From Billgrantia kenyensis (GTDB lineage Bacteria; Pseudomonadota; Gammaproteobacteria; Pseudomonadales; Halomonadaceae): a stretch of DNA of 64,000 bases. Both the position numbers and the translations under genes were made by a program. The stretch covers positions 20,821 through 84,820 of the forward strand of contig NZ_JACEFT010000019.1 of the NCBI RefSeq assembly GCF_013697085.1, in the 5' to 3' direction. The notes beneath the pieces are model-generated. The model ran no database searches. It was given only the letters and a program-made list of their open reading frames with translations, and was not told the origin of the DNA. Positions 53,711 to 62,940 of the stretch are shown here, one piece after another (positions within the stretch are counted from its first letter, which is position 1; the number at the start of each line of letters is the position of its first letter).

Positions 53711-54136
53711 ATGTACCGCAAAATCATGGTGCCGATCGATCTTGCCCACCTGGAGGTCATCGAGCCCTCCTTGCAGGCGGTGGCCGATCTTGCCCGCCAC
53801 TACCAGGCTGAAGTCTGCTACGTGGGGGTGACCTCGACCGCCCCGGGGAGCGTGGCCAGAACGCCGGAAGAGTATCACCGCAAGCTGGAAGAGTTTGCCC
53901 AGCGGCGTGCGGCCGTGCATGGCCAGCCCGTCAGCGCACACACCATCAGCAGCGCCGACCCCATTGCTGACCTCGACGACCTGCTGATCGACGCGATCAA
54001 GGACGTGGGCGCCGACCTCGTCGTCATGCCAACCCACCCACCAAAGCACCTGGACGTGATCATACCCTCTCACGGGGGCAAGATAGCGACCCACACCGAT
54101 GTCTCGGTCTTTCTGGTCAGACCTGAACGCAGCTGA
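53711..54136 (+). CDS. Universal stress protein A family (TeaD-like)
   Basis: 141 residues from the ATG at 53711, with GGAGA 7 nt upstream. MYRKIMVPIDLAHLEVIEPS at the start and the fold layout are of UspA. The usual ATP-binding signature G-x2-G-x9-G-S/T is not visible: the region reads PTHPPKHLDVIIPSHGGKIA, so ATP binding is uncertain. It precedes a BCCT carrier by 50 bp. In Halomonas elongata the UspA protein TeaD is encoded with the ectoine transporter TeaABC and modulates it, so this protein may regulate the BCCT carrier in the same way. Confidence 0.85.
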   Translation: MYRKIMVPIDLAHLEVIEPSLQAVADLARHYQAEVCYVGVTSTAPGSVARTPEEYHRKLEEFAQRRAAVHGQPVSAHTISSADPIADLDDLLIDAIKDVGADLVVMPTHPPKHLDVIIPSHGGKIATHTDVSVFLVRPERS

Positions 54137-54186
54137 TCCGCCCACTACCATTACAACCACATCCAACCATTCAACGGGAGCGTAAC

Positions 54187-55851
54187 GTGGACAACCATCC
54201 TCGCGACGAACGCGCCAAGGAGGCAGAGACCTCGGAAGGCGTCCCGGCCCCGGAGGGGCCGGCCAACCTCATCGACACCGACTACGTCATCGGTCAGGAC
54301 AACCTGGCCACGGACAAGCTGGGATTCAACATCGACCTGCACGGCAAGGTGTTCACCATCTCGGCGCTGGTCACCGTCTTCTTCGTGGTCCTGACCCTTG
54401 CCCTGCAGGCCGAGGTGGAACCGCTGTTCAACGCCCTGCGCGACTGGCTCACCGGCAATCTCTCATGGTTCTTCCTGCTGGCCGGGAACATCTTCGTGCT
54501 GCTGTGCCTGGTCCTGATCGCTTCTCCGCTGGGCAAGGTACGCATCGGCGGCATGAACGCCACACCGGACTTCAGCTATACCGGCTGGTTCTCCATGCTG
54601 TTTGCCGCCGGCATGGGCATCGGCCTGATGTTCTATGGCGTTTCCGAGCCGATGTCGCACTTCAGCGCGGCTTTGGGGGGCACCACCGTCGAAGATGGGG
54701 TGCGCACCGACTGGGCGCCGCTGGGTGCTGCCGCGGATGACCCATCAGCTGCGGCCACCCTGGGCATGGCGGCCACGATCTACCACTGGGGCCTTCACCC
54801 CTGGGCCATCTACGCCATCGTGGCGCTGGCCCTGGCCATCTTTTCATTCAACAAGGGCCTGCCGCTCACCATGCGCTCGGTCTTCTACCCGGTGCTGGGC
54901 GAGCGGGTGTGGGGTTGGCCCGGGCACATCATCGATATACTGGCGGTGTTCGCCACCCTGTTCGGACTGGCCACCTCGCTGGGGATTGGGGCCTCACAGG
55001 CCTCGGCCGGTCTGAGCCACCTCTTCGGCCTGCCCGAGGGAGACGCCACCATGGTGCTGCTGATCCTGGGCATTACGGCAGTGGCCATCGTGTCGATCAT
55101 GGCCGGCGTCGACAAGGGGGTTCGCCGGCTCTCGGAAATCAACATGGGGCTGGCCGTCCTGCTGCTGCTGTTTGTGATCCTGGTGGGTCCAACCCTGATG
55201 ATCGTGACCGGATTCTTCCAGAACCTGGGCGCCTACGTGGTCAACCTGCCGGCCCTCTCCAACCCGTTCGGCCGTGAGGATGCCAACTTCTCCCAGGGCT
55301 GGACCGCCTTCTACTGGGCTTGGTGGATCTCCTGGTCGCCCTTCGTCGGGATGTTCATCGCGCGTGTCAGCCGCGGACGCAGCGTGCGCGAGTTCCTGAT
55401 CGCCGTGCTGCTGGTCCCCTCGCTGGTGTCGGTACTCTGGATGACCGCCTTCGGCGGTACCGCCATCGATCAACTGACCGGTGCCGGTTTCGAAGGCGTC
55501 CGCGATGCGGCCCTCGAGCTGCAGCTTTTCGTCATGCTAGGCGAGCTGCCCCTGACCGCCATCACCTCGTTCGTAGGCATCGTGCTGGTGGTGGTGTTCT
55601 TCATCACCTCGTCGGACTCCGGCTCGCTGGTCATCGACACCATCACGGCCGGCGGCAAGGTCGATGCCCCCAAGCCTCAGCGAGTGTTCTGGGCCATCAT
55701 CGAGGGTGTCATCGCCATCGCGCTGCTGCTGGGCGGCGGCCTGGTCGCCCTGCAGGCAATGGCGGTGTCGACGGGACTGCCCTTCACGCTGGTGCTGCTG
55801 GTGGGCTGCTACTCCATCATCAAGGGCCTGATGAGCGAGCCGCGCGGCTGA
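54187..55851 (+). CDS. BCCT family osmolyte transporter (betaine/choline/carnitine/ectoine)
   Basis: 554 residues, GTG start with ACGGGAG upstream, twelve hydrophobic helices. AAGMGIGLMFYGVSEPMSHF contains the glycine-rich unwound helix with the sodium site, and FYWAWWISWSPFVGMFIARV the aromatic box that binds the trimethylammonium group; RGRSVREF follows it. The hydrophilic N-terminal extension of about 45 residues is acidic. BCCT carriers import compatible solutes with sodium; the exact solute is not decided by eye. It is paired with the UspA gene and ended by a terminator hairpin. Confidence 0.92.
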   Translation: MDNHPRDERAKEAETSEGVPAPEGPANLIDTDYVIGQDNLATDKLGFNIDLHGKVFTISALVTVFFVVLTLALQAEVEPLFNALRDWLTGNLSWFFLLAGNIFVLLCLVLIASPLGKVRIGGMNATPDFSYTGWFSMLFAAGMGIGLMFYGVSEPMSHFSAALGGTTVEDGVRTDWAPLGAAADDPSAAATLGMAATIYHWGLHPWAIYAIVALALAIFSFNKGLPLTMRSVFYPVLGERVWGWPGHIIDILAVFATLFGLATSLGIGASQASAGLSHLFGLPEGDATMVLLILGITAVAIVSIMAGVDKGVRRLSEINMGLAVLLLLFVILVGPTLMIVTGFFQNLGAYVVNLPALSNPFGREDANFSQGWTAFYWAWWISWSPFVGMFIARVSRGRSVREFLIAVLLVPSLVSVLWMTAFGGTAIDQLTGAGFEGVRDAALELQLFVMLGELPLTAITSFVGIVLVVVFFITSSDSGSLVIDTITAGGKVDAPKPQRVFWAIIEGVIAIALLLGGGLVALQAMAVSTGLPFTLVLLVGCYSIIKGLMSEPRG

Positions 55852-55869
55852 GCGCCATGCCACCATTGG

Positions 55870-55894
55870 CGAGGCGGCCCGAAGGGCCGCCTCG
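55870..55894 (+). terminator. Terminator hairpin of the uspA-BCCT operon
   Basis: CGAGGCGGCCC, loop GAA, GGGCCGCCTCG: 11 perfect base pairs, 18 bp after the stop, followed by TTCAAC. Only a short T-run, but the stem is very stable. Confidence 0.7.
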
Positions 55895-56093
55895 TTCAAC
55901 GGTGAATATGCCAAGCCCGGCCAGCCAAGGGGTATTCCACGCGGCGAATATGCGTTGCGCTCATGCCCCGTGAGGAAAAAATTCCCGCCCGTCAAGTGGT
56001 TCATGTTCCATCCGACCACTAGCAACCCGCTATCGGTTCGGGCATATTTCGTGAATACTATTACAACTATGCCAAAGGAGCCGTTCTACGCCC

Positions 56094-57878
56094 ATGATGG
56101 CACCCGAAGACGCCTTTCGTCTGCTCGCCGATGGCTTGGGCAAGGCCGGCACTCCCCAGGCGTTCGACCACCTTGTCGAACGGATCTCCTCCATTTTCGA
56201 TGCGGAGCATGTGCTTGTCGGCAAGCTGCTTTCCGATAATGCCACCATCCGTACCGTCGCATTCTGGTCGCACGGTACGCTCCAGCCCGCTACCGTCTAC
56301 ACGCTGGCTGGCACGCCCTGCGAATCCGTACTGAGCGACGAAGTGTGCGAATTCACCGAAGGCGTCTGTCAGCGCTTCCCGGACGATGCCATGTTGCAGG
56401 AGCTGGGGGTCGAGAGCTACGTGGGCGTTCCGCTACGCTCGCCCCAAGGCCACCTCATCGGTCTGCTGGCGGTGCTGTCGAGCCGCCCGCTCGACCTTGC
56501 CTCCTATGGCCCGGAGGTGCTGCGCATTGCCGCCGCTCAGTCGGGCGCCGAAATGGCGCGCCGATCCGAAGAGGACAAGCGGCGCAGCAGCGACTACCGG
56601 ATCCAGCAGCTCATCTACTGGGACAGCGTCACGGGGCTGCCCAACCGACGCAGCTTCATGGAACGCCTGGAAGACGCCTGCGAACAGGCTCGCCTGCGAG
56701 ATACCTGCCTCGGCCTGCTCTACCTCGACCTGCAGCGTTTTCGGCAGATCAACGATACCCAGGGCCATGAACTCGGTGACCAGATCCTGGCCGAGATAGC
56801 CGGCCGCTTGACTGCCCAGTCGGATCCCGGTGAGTTTGTCGCTCGCCTGGGTGGTGATGAATTCATGGTGCTGCTCACCGACACCCGGCCAGCTGCCATG
56901 GCGCATGCCGTCGAGCGCTACCGCAACAGTTTACTGCCGCCCATCCAGCTGGCGGAGCGCAGCTTTTCAGTATCGGCAAGCGTCGGGGCCGCTCTCTTCC
57001 CCCGCGATGCCGACACTGCCCAGTCGCTGTTCCAGCACGTCAGTATCGCCCTGAACCATGCCAAGCATGACCCCAGCCGCACCCGGTTCTTCACCACCAC
57101 CATGGTGGACGAACTCCACCAGCACGAGATACTTCAGCTGCGTTTCAGCGAAGCCTTGGCCAATGACAAGCTCTCACTGGCCTTCCAGCCACAGTTCTGT
57201 CTCAACACAGGCAAACTGATCGGCGCCGAGGCCCTGTGCCGCTGGCATGACGACATCCTGGGCCAGGTGAGCCCTGCCACCTTCATCCCCTTGGCCGAGG
57301 AGCAGGGGCTGATTTGCTCCCTGGGCGAGTGGGTACTGGATGCCGCCTGCCAGCAGCTCTTGACGTGGGAGCAACAGGGCAAGCCATTTCCCGGCCGACT
57401 GTGCGTCAACGTGTCCGCCCAGCAGATGGACGACCCACGCCTGGCAGAGCATATCCTGCGCATCGCCACGCGGGTCCTGCCGGGCAAGCTTGGACTGGAG
57501 CTGACGGAAAGCGGCCTGATGCGAAACCCGGAGCAGACGGTGCGCATCACTCGGGCCCTGTGCGAGGCAGGCTTCAGCCTGGCAATCGACGACTTCGGGA
57601 CGGGCTACTCCTCCCTCACTTACCTCAAGCGCTTTGCCGCCGACACCTTGAAGATCGACATGTCCTTCGTACGGGACATGCTCAAGAGCAGCCACGACCA
57701 TGCCATCGTCTCTACCATCATTGCGATGGCCAAGAACCTTGGCATGCAGACCGTGGCCGAGGGGGTCGAGGAAGCGGAGCAGGCCGAGGCCCTGCGTGCC
57801 CTGGGGTGCAGCGGCGTGCAAGGTTTCCATTTCGGACGCCCCGTGGATGGAGTGACCTTCGCCGAGCTCTGGCTATGA
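56094..57878 (+). CDS. GAF-GGDEF-EAL c-di-GMP turnover protein
   Basis: 594 residues. GAF-like domain at about 20-155 (VERISSIFDAEHVLVGKLLS, GVPLRSPQGHLIGLLAVLSS), GGDEF at about 170-325 with intact RLGGDEF (253-257) but no RxxD inhibitory site (DPGE), and EAL at about 340-590 with EALCRW (379-384), GLELTES, IDDFGTGYSSL and VAEGVE. Both activities look possible; such hybrids usually act mainly in one direction. No membrane segment. It and the LOV protein at 36047 are separate c-di-GMP switches with different inputs. Confidence 0.9.
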   Translation: MMAPEDAFRLLADGLGKAGTPQAFDHLVERISSIFDAEHVLVGKLLSDNATIRTVAFWSHGTLQPATVYTLAGTPCESVLSDEVCEFTEGVCQRFPDDAMLQELGVESYVGVPLRSPQGHLIGLLAVLSSRPLDLASYGPEVLRIAAAQSGAEMARRSEEDKRRSSDYRIQQLIYWDSVTGLPNRRSFMERLEDACEQARLRDTCLGLLYLDLQRFRQINDTQGHELGDQILAEIAGRLTAQSDPGEFVARLGGDEFMVLLTDTRPAAMAHAVERYRNSLLPPIQLAERSFSVSASVGAALFPRDADTAQSLFQHVSIALNHAKHDPSRTRFFTTTMVDELHQHEILQLRFSEALANDKLSLAFQPQFCLNTGKLIGAEALCRWHDDILGQVSPATFIPLAEEQGLICSLGEWVLDAACQQLLTWEQQGKPFPGRLCVNVSAQQMDDPRLAEHILRIATRVLPGKLGLELTESGLMRNPEQTVRITRALCEAGFSLAIDDFGTGYSSLTYLKRFAADTLKIDMSFVRDMLKSSHDHAIVSTIIAMAKNLGMQTVAEGVEEAEQAEALRALGCSGVQGFHFGRPVDGVTFAELWL

Positions 57879-57909
57879 GCCGACAAGCCCGGTGCCGTGG
57901 CCCATCGAG

Positions 57910-58635
57910 TCAGCTCCACAGCTGTCCAACCGGTGTCGACGGGTCGTAGTGCCTGGCCACCTGAGCCTGAAACAGCTCGGCCGTGGCCAGCGCATCGATC
58001 AGTGCATGATGCCCCTGGTAAACCGGCAGGCCATAGCGCTGCCGACTGTCCCCCAAGCGTATCGAAACCGGCGGGCGCCGCATCCAGCGTTGCAGGCGTG
58101 CCCAGTACGAGAGTCGATGCAGCCTCGCTTCCAGCGACATGGTATCGATCAGCGGAAAACGCATCCCCTCCCCGAGCCGCGCCTTGATCGCATCATCGAG
58201 AAACGGCCGTTCGATGTGACGGAAGTGCACCACCGCAAGGCGACCGGCCAATATGTCCAGAACTTCCGGCAGGATCTCGATGAGATCGGGCGCTCTTGCC
58301 ACCTCAGAGTGGGTGATGCGATGCAGGGTGATTGAGGTGTCGGATAGCGTTCGACTGGGATGCACCACCCAGTAGCGCCGCTGCGCCAACGGGATACGCT
58401 CCAAGCTGAAGGGCACCAGCCCGATGCTGACAATGGCATGACGCTGGGCATCGAGTCCGGTGGTTTCCAGGTCCAGCGCCACCAGAGGCACTTCGCCGAT
58501 CGGCGCTTCGGGGTCGGGGCAGCCGGCAGCGAAAAAGGCCTTGAGCAGTGGGCTTTTCACCTCGGCGGCGCGCTGCTGCAGGTAGGCCGGCCACTGCGCT
58601 CCCGACGAGCGCGACGCCAGGCGATGGGACAGCAT
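57910..58635 (-). CDS. DEDDh 3'-5' exonuclease (DnaQ epsilon-like)
   Basis: 241 residues. Exo I motif VALDLETTGLDAQ (Asp and Glu metal ligands) near 52-64, Exo II in HRITHSEVARAPDL region, and the DEDDh His-Asp in YQGHHALIDALATAELF near the C-terminus. It begins 2 nt after the stop of the DUF294 gene, so the two are translationally coupled; that exonuclease/DUF294 pairing is common in gammaproteobacteria. Its role may be nucleic-acid turnover or nucleotide signalling. Confidence 0.88.
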   Translation of the reverse strand: MLSHRLASRSSGAQWPAYLQQRAAEVKSPLLKAFFAAGCPDPEAPIGEVPLVALDLETTGLDAQRHAIVSIGLVPFSLERIPLAQRRYWVVHPSRTLSDTSITLHRITHSEVARAPDLIEILPEVLDILAGRLAVVHFRHIERPFLDDAIKARLGEGMRFPLIDTMSLEARLHRLSYWARLQRWMRRPPVSIRLGDSRQRYGLPVYQGHHALIDALATAELFQAQVARHYDPSTPVGQLWS

Positions 58636-58637
58636 GC

Positions 58638-60551
58638 TCAGCGCCCCCGTCCCGCCTGGGCGGGGAGCGGGTAGCGGTACTTGAGGAATTTCTGTGCATG
58701 GTTGAGCACCTGAAAGGCATCCTTCAAGTGATGCCTCTCGCTGTCGGCGACGTTTTCCGGCTCGATATTGTTGTCCGGCTCACGCTCCTGCTGCAGATCG
58801 ATGACATGGTGGCGAATACGCACCATGGAGAGCAGTTCCATGGCATAGCGCAGCTTGTCGCCGACTCCCGGTGCCAGAAGCTGAGTGGCCGCAATGTCGT
58901 CCAGCCGCTCGAAGCTGTTCTGAGCGCTAGAGCCACACGCCAACGCATGTACGCGTACCAGGTCGACCAAGGGAGCCGTTCCTCGCCGCTTGAGGTTGAT
59001 CGAGTTATTGTGCTTGCCATCTTTTTCCATCACGAAGGTGCGAAAGAAGCCCAGCGGTGGCGTCCTGTTGAGTGCATTGCGGGCCATGGCAGCCAGGAAA
59101 CGGGGGCTCCGCGGCGCAGTCTGGGAGATAAGGTCCTGCAGCTCCTCGACGTAGGCCTCCTCTCCATAAGCGCTATCGAGGTCGAAGAAAATCGAGCTGT
59201 GCAGCAATCGCTTCGGCGTGGGGGAGTCGATCCACTCACTGAAGTAGCGCTTCCATGTCGACAGGGGCTGGCGCCACTTCGGATTGGTGGCCATCACGTC
59301 GCCTTTGCAATAGGTGTAGCCGCAGGCCGCCAGACCGTCGCTGACAAACGCTGCCAGCTTGGCGAAGTAGTCGTCATGCCGTGCCGGATCGAAGTCGTCG
59401 GCCAGGATCATGGCATGATCCTGATCGGTGACGATGGTCTGCTCGTTGCGTGCCATGGAGCCATTGACCATGAAGCAGTACGCTACCGGCGGTGGCCCCA
59501 GCATCTCTTCACCCAGCTCGAGCAAGCGGCGTACGAAGCTGCGGCCGATAGTGGACAGGGCGGTACCGACCATCTGCGAGTTGGCCCCCTCCTCGACCAT
59601 GCGCACGAAGGCCGCACGCACGTCCGGCGCCAGCCGCGACAGGCCCTCGACGCTCGACTGGTTGAAGATATTGCTGACCAGATAGAGGCTGCTGTGGGTC
59701 TCGTAGCGAATGATGTCTGAGAGATGCAGGATACCCACCGGCCGCCGACGATAGAGCACCGGCAGATGATGGATGTTGTTACGCAGCATGCACAGCATTG
59801 CCTCATGCACCGATTCGTCGGATTGAATGGTGATCAGGCGCTCTCCCGCCAGCTCACCCACCGCAGTGTCGGGGGGCAACCCCTCGGCTACGATGCGAGT
59901 GCGAAAGTCGGTGTCGGTCAGGATACCGCGCAGCCGCCAGGGGCGGTCCTGGCTGTCGGTGAAGGTGTAGCGCGGATCGCCATCGGGCTCGTCGAGAATC
60001 AGTGCCGCGGATGCCTGGGCCACGGTGATCTGACGGGCTGCTTCCTGCACCGTGGCGCCAGCCTCCACCATGACCGGGTAGCGGGTCAGCAACTTGCGCA
60101 CCCGGGTGATCATCATGTCGTTGGCTTGCTTGCTCTCTTCTACCGCCGCTTCCAGCCGTGGGCGCTCGAGTTCGACGAAGTCGGCAAAATGCTCGTCGGC
60201 CTCGCAGAGGCGCACGAAGACGGCTTCGGGAATATGGTAGATCAGAGTGTCTTCCAGCGCGCGTGCAGGAAAGCGAACGCGGTTGTTCCTGAGCAGGCTG
60301 AAATGGCCGAAGATATCCCCCTCTCCCAGGCGATTGTAGAGATCACCCGTGCGTCGCCGCACCTCCACGGCGCCGCTGCGGATGTAGCAGAGCTCGTGCA
60401 GCTCCTGGTCGAGCTGGTGGATGTCCGTTCCCGCCTTGAAGTAGCCCACCTCGACCTGTCCTGCCACCTCGTCGAGCAAGTCGTCATCGAGGGCATCGAA
60501 GGGTGGGAAGCGCCCCATGTGCTGACGAATCTCAAGTAGTTCCGCTGCCAT
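58638..60551 (-). CDS. Cyclic nucleotide-binding/CBS/DUF294 nucleotidyltransferase-like protein
   Basis: 637 residues from the ATG at 60551; an earlier in-frame ATG at 60626 is possible but overlaps the terminator region of the next gene. cNMP-binding domain about 1-125 (GTDIHQLDQELHELCYIRSG, GDIFGHFSLL), two CBS repeats about 150-300 (HHLPVLYRRRPVGILHLSDI), then a DUF294 nucleotidyltransferase-like domain with MVNGSMARNEQTIVTDQDHA (Gly-Ser and Asp-x-Asp) and a C-terminal DUF294_C domain. It looks like a second-messenger-controlled nucleotidyltransferase, in the style of GlnD. Coupled to the exonuclease gene. Confidence 0.9.
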   Translation of the reverse strand: MAAELLEIRQHMGRFPPFDALDDDLLDEVAGQVEVGYFKAGTDIHQLDQELHELCYIRSGAVEVRRRTGDLYNRLGEGDIFGHFSLLRNNRVRFPARALEDTLIYHIPEAVFVRLCEADEHFADFVELERPRLEAAVEESKQANDMMITRVRKLLTRYPVMVEAGATVQEAARQITVAQASAALILDEPDGDPRYTFTDSQDRPWRLRGILTDTDFRTRIVAEGLPPDTAVGELAGERLITIQSDESVHEAMLCMLRNNIHHLPVLYRRRPVGILHLSDIIRYETHSSLYLVSNIFNQSSVEGLSRLAPDVRAAFVRMVEEGANSQMVGTALSTIGRSFVRRLLELGEEMLGPPPVAYCFMVNGSMARNEQTIVTDQDHAMILADDFDPARHDDYFAKLAAFVSDGLAACGYTYCKGDVMATNPKWRQPLSTWKRYFSEWIDSPTPKRLLHSSIFFDLDSAYGEEAYVEELQDLISQTAPRSPRFLAAMARNALNRTPPLGFFRTFVMEKDGKHNNSINLKRRGTAPLVDLVRVHALACGSSAQNSFERLDDIAATQLLAPGVGDKLRYAMELLSMVRIRHHVIDLQQEREPDNNIEPENVADSERHHLKDAFQVLNHAQKFLKYRYPLPAQAGRGR

Positions 60552-60624
60552 GTGCCATCGGGCTCCCGCTGTCGACCAGAAGTATTTCCTGTCTGCAGGG
60601 TAAGGGGCTTTATACGAATGACAC

Positions 60625-60649
60625 AAGAAAGGCCACCCGAAGGTGGCCT
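60625..60649 (-). terminator. Terminator of the DUF4168 gene
   Basis: Minus strand AGGCCACC, loop TTCG, GGTGGCCT then TTCTTG. Eight base pairs with a UUCG tetraloop, 27 bp past the DUF4168 stop. Confidence 0.7.
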
Positions 60650-60675
60650 CTCACGTCAGACGAACGAGGGTCGCG

Positions 60676-61065
60676 TTACGACTGCTCGGCCATCTGCTGA
60701 ACACGCTGCATCAGCTCGGGATCCTGCTGTATGGCATGCCCGATGGCATTGAAGGTATCCACATCGAGACCGTTATCCTCGACCACTTCCACCATCCGAT
60801 CGTTGGCTTCCATGCGAACTTCCTGCTGGGTCTGCTCATCTTCGGCAGCATGCAACCGCTCGGTGTACTCCTGGGAGATCACAGCGATGTCCTGGGAAGC
60901 ATCGGCAAACTGCTGGAGCTGATCATCGGAGAAGTCCTGCGCGGGTGCCTGCGCTTGCGGTTGAGCGGCCGGGTCTTGGGCAGGGTCTTGCTGGGCGTGT
61001 GCCTGTACAGCCATCAGCCCAGCGGTGAGCAGGGCGGCCGAGAACAGTGCAGTCATCCGTTGCAT
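60676..61065 (-). CDS. DUF4168 domain periplasmic protein
   Basis: 129 residues. Signal peptide 1-24 (ALFSAALLTAGLMAVQAHA). FSDDQLQQFADASQDIAVIS and the following helices up to HAIQQDPELMQRVQQM form the DUF4168 helical domain, found in periplasmic proteins of many gammaproteobacteria with no known function. Glutamine- and alanine-rich linker before the domain. Single gene with its own terminator; a canonical AGGTATTCATGC context precedes it. Confidence 0.85.
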   Translation of the reverse strand: MQRMTALFSAALLTAGLMAVQAHAQQDPAQDPAAQPQAQAPAQDFSDDQLQQFADASQDIAVISQEYTERLHAAEDEQTQQEVRMEANDRMVEVVEDNGLDVDTFNAIGHAIQQDPELMQRVQQMAEQS

Positions 61066-61278
61066 GAATACCTCCAGAGGGTGTTGCTGTGAATGTAGTG
61101 AGTCTGACGAAGTGGCGCGCTGAGAGTTCAGAATATTATGTTACGGAATGTAATTTATGATGAATCGCGCATGTTGCGGATAACTCTATTAAAAAAGTTA
61201 ACCTGCTATCTTTCGCTCGCCCCGCCAACCCAGTATCTTCAAAGGCTTCAACAACCGTGCTCAAGGATTGCCCGCTCG

Positions 61279-62190
61279 ATGTCGACCCCCGCCAATACCC
61301 GTCTCGATGCTGCGCTGCTGGCCAGTATGCCGGTGCTCTTCGTGGCCCTGTGGAGTACGGGGTTCATTGGCGCCAAGTTCGGACTACCGCATGCCGAGCC
61401 TTTTACCTTCCTTTTCATTCGCTTCGTGCTCACTCTTGCCCTGCTCGTTCCGCTGGTGAAATTGATGGCAAGCGGCTGGCCGACTGGCTGGCGGCTCAAG
61501 GGCCATATCGCCGTATCGGGACTATTGGTGCACGGGGCCTACCTGGGCGGTGTCTTCTACGGCATTTATCTCGGCATGCCGGCCGGCCTCACGGCGCTCC
61601 TGGTCGGCCTGCAGCCGCTGCTCACTGCAACCCTGGCGGGCCCCCTGCTTGGCGAGCGAATCTCGGCTACTCAGTGGTTGGGGCTGGCACTCGGCCTGGC
61701 CGGTATTACCCTGGTGCTGGGCAGCAAACTCGACCCAGGGGCGATGCTATTCCAGGGCTTCGGTCTCGACGCCCTGGCCTGCGTCCTGGTTGCCCTGGCC
61801 GGTATCACCCTGGGCACGCTCTATCAGAAACGCTTCTGTACCGGCATGCCGCTGCTCTCCGGCACGGTAGTGCAGTACTTGGCCGCCGGTGTCGTGCTGG
61901 GGCTGGGTGCCCTGCTGCTGGAGGAACGCAGCATCGAATGGACGGGCACGTTCATCCTGACCATGGCTTGGCTGGTGCTGGTGCTCTCCATCGCCGCCAT
62001 CCTGCTGCTGATGGCGTTGATCCGCCGCGGCGAAGCCTCGCGGGTGGCCAGCCTGTTTTACCTGGTGCCACCCGTGACCGCGCTTCAGGCCTGGTGGCTG
62101 TTCGATGAGCGCCTGCCGCTGGCGGCGCTGGTGGGCATGGCCATCACCATTGCCGGGGTCGTTCTCGCGGTTCGCGGCCAGGTCCGGTAG
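61279..62190 (+). CDS. EamA/DMT family transporter
   Basis: 303 residues from the ATG at 61279; upstream in-frame starts lie in AT-rich leader sequence. Ten helices in two EamA repeats: LFVALWSTGFIGAKFGLPHA, LLVGLQPLLTATLAGPLLGE in the first and YLVPPVTALQAWWLFDERLP in the second. Such carriers export amino acids or metabolites; the substrate is unknown. Its 3' end converges on mtgA with 12 bp between stops. Confidence 0.87.
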   Translation: MSTPANTRLDAALLASMPVLFVALWSTGFIGAKFGLPHAEPFTFLFIRFVLTLALLVPLVKLMASGWPTGWRLKGHIAVSGLLVHGAYLGGVFYGIYLGMPAGLTALLVGLQPLLTATLAGPLLGERISATQWLGLALGLAGITLVLGSKLDPGAMLFQGFGLDALACVLVALAGITLGTLYQKRFCTGMPLLSGTVVQYLAAGVVLGLGALLLEERSIEWTGTFILTMAWLVLVLSIAAILLLMALIRRGEASRVASLFYLVPPVTALQAWWLFDERLPLAALVGMAITIAGVVLAVRGQVR

Positions 62191-62202
62191 GACAGGCACG
62201 GA

Positions 62203-62916
62203 TCAGTCTGCATTGAGCTGATCCAGGTAGCGCGCCCCGCCCAGGTTGCGCATCTGCTGGCGTATCCACTGGCTGCGGCGCTCGACATGGGGGCCGGGGC
62301 GGCTGGCATCCCAGGCCCGCGGGTTGGGCAGGATCGCCGCCAGGCGACTGGCCTGCGCTTCATTGATGCGATCGGACGAGACGCCGAAATAGTGCTGCCC
62401 GGCCGCCTCCAGTCCGAACACGCCATGATCCCACTCGGCAATGTTCAGATAGACCTCGAGGATGCGCTGCTTGGGCCATAGCGCTTCGATCAGGACCGTG
62501 AACCAGGCCTCGAGTCCCTTGCGCATCCAGCTACGCCCCGTCCACAGGAACAGGTTCTTGGCCGTCTGCTGGCTGATGGTACTGGCACCACGCAGGCGCC
62601 CTCCGTTACGGCTCGCCTGCCAGGCCCGACGCATTTCGTCGACGTCGAAACCTCGATGATGAGGAAAGCGCTGGTCTTCAGCAGCAATGACCGCCAGCTT
62701 GGCCTGATCGGACAGCTCATCCCAAGGTCGCCATTGTTGCTGGATGGGCAGTCGCTCACCCGCCACCCATGCCTCTACCTTGCGCTCCAGCATGACCATG
62801 GAGCCATGAACAGGGACGTAACGCAGCATCAGCACGGCAAGAATGGACAGCAGCACGAAGGCGGCCCCGGCAAGGGCCGCCCAGCGCAGCACGTTTCGCA
62901 GTAGGGCGCGTATCAT
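62203..62916 (-). CDS. mtgA: Monofunctional peptidoglycan transglycosylase
   Basis: 237 residues. One N-terminal membrane helix (residues 14-32), then the GT51 glycosyltransferase domain: VIAAEDQRFPHHRGFDVDEM with the catalytic Glu, GASTISQQTAKNLFLW, and KQRILEVYLNIAEWDHGVFG. The GT51 motifs are complete; there is no transpeptidase domain, which defines MtgA. It polymerises lipid II into glycan strands. Ribosome-binding site is weak. It follows fghA in the same direction with a 24-bp gap. Confidence 0.95.
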   Translation of the reverse strand: MIRALLRNVLRWAALAGAAFVLLSILAVLMLRYVPVHGSMVMLERKVEAWVAGERLPIQQQWRPWDELSDQAKLAVIAAEDQRFPHHRGFDVDEMRRAWQASRNGGRLRGASTISQQTAKNLFLWTGRSWMRKGLEAWFTVLIEALWPKQRILEVYLNIAEWDHGVFGLEAAGQHYFGVSSDRINEAQASRLAAILPNPRAWDASRPGPHVERRSQWIRQQMRNLGGARYLDQLNAD

Positions 62917-62940
62917 GAAGCGCCCGTGGGGCAGGGCGCG

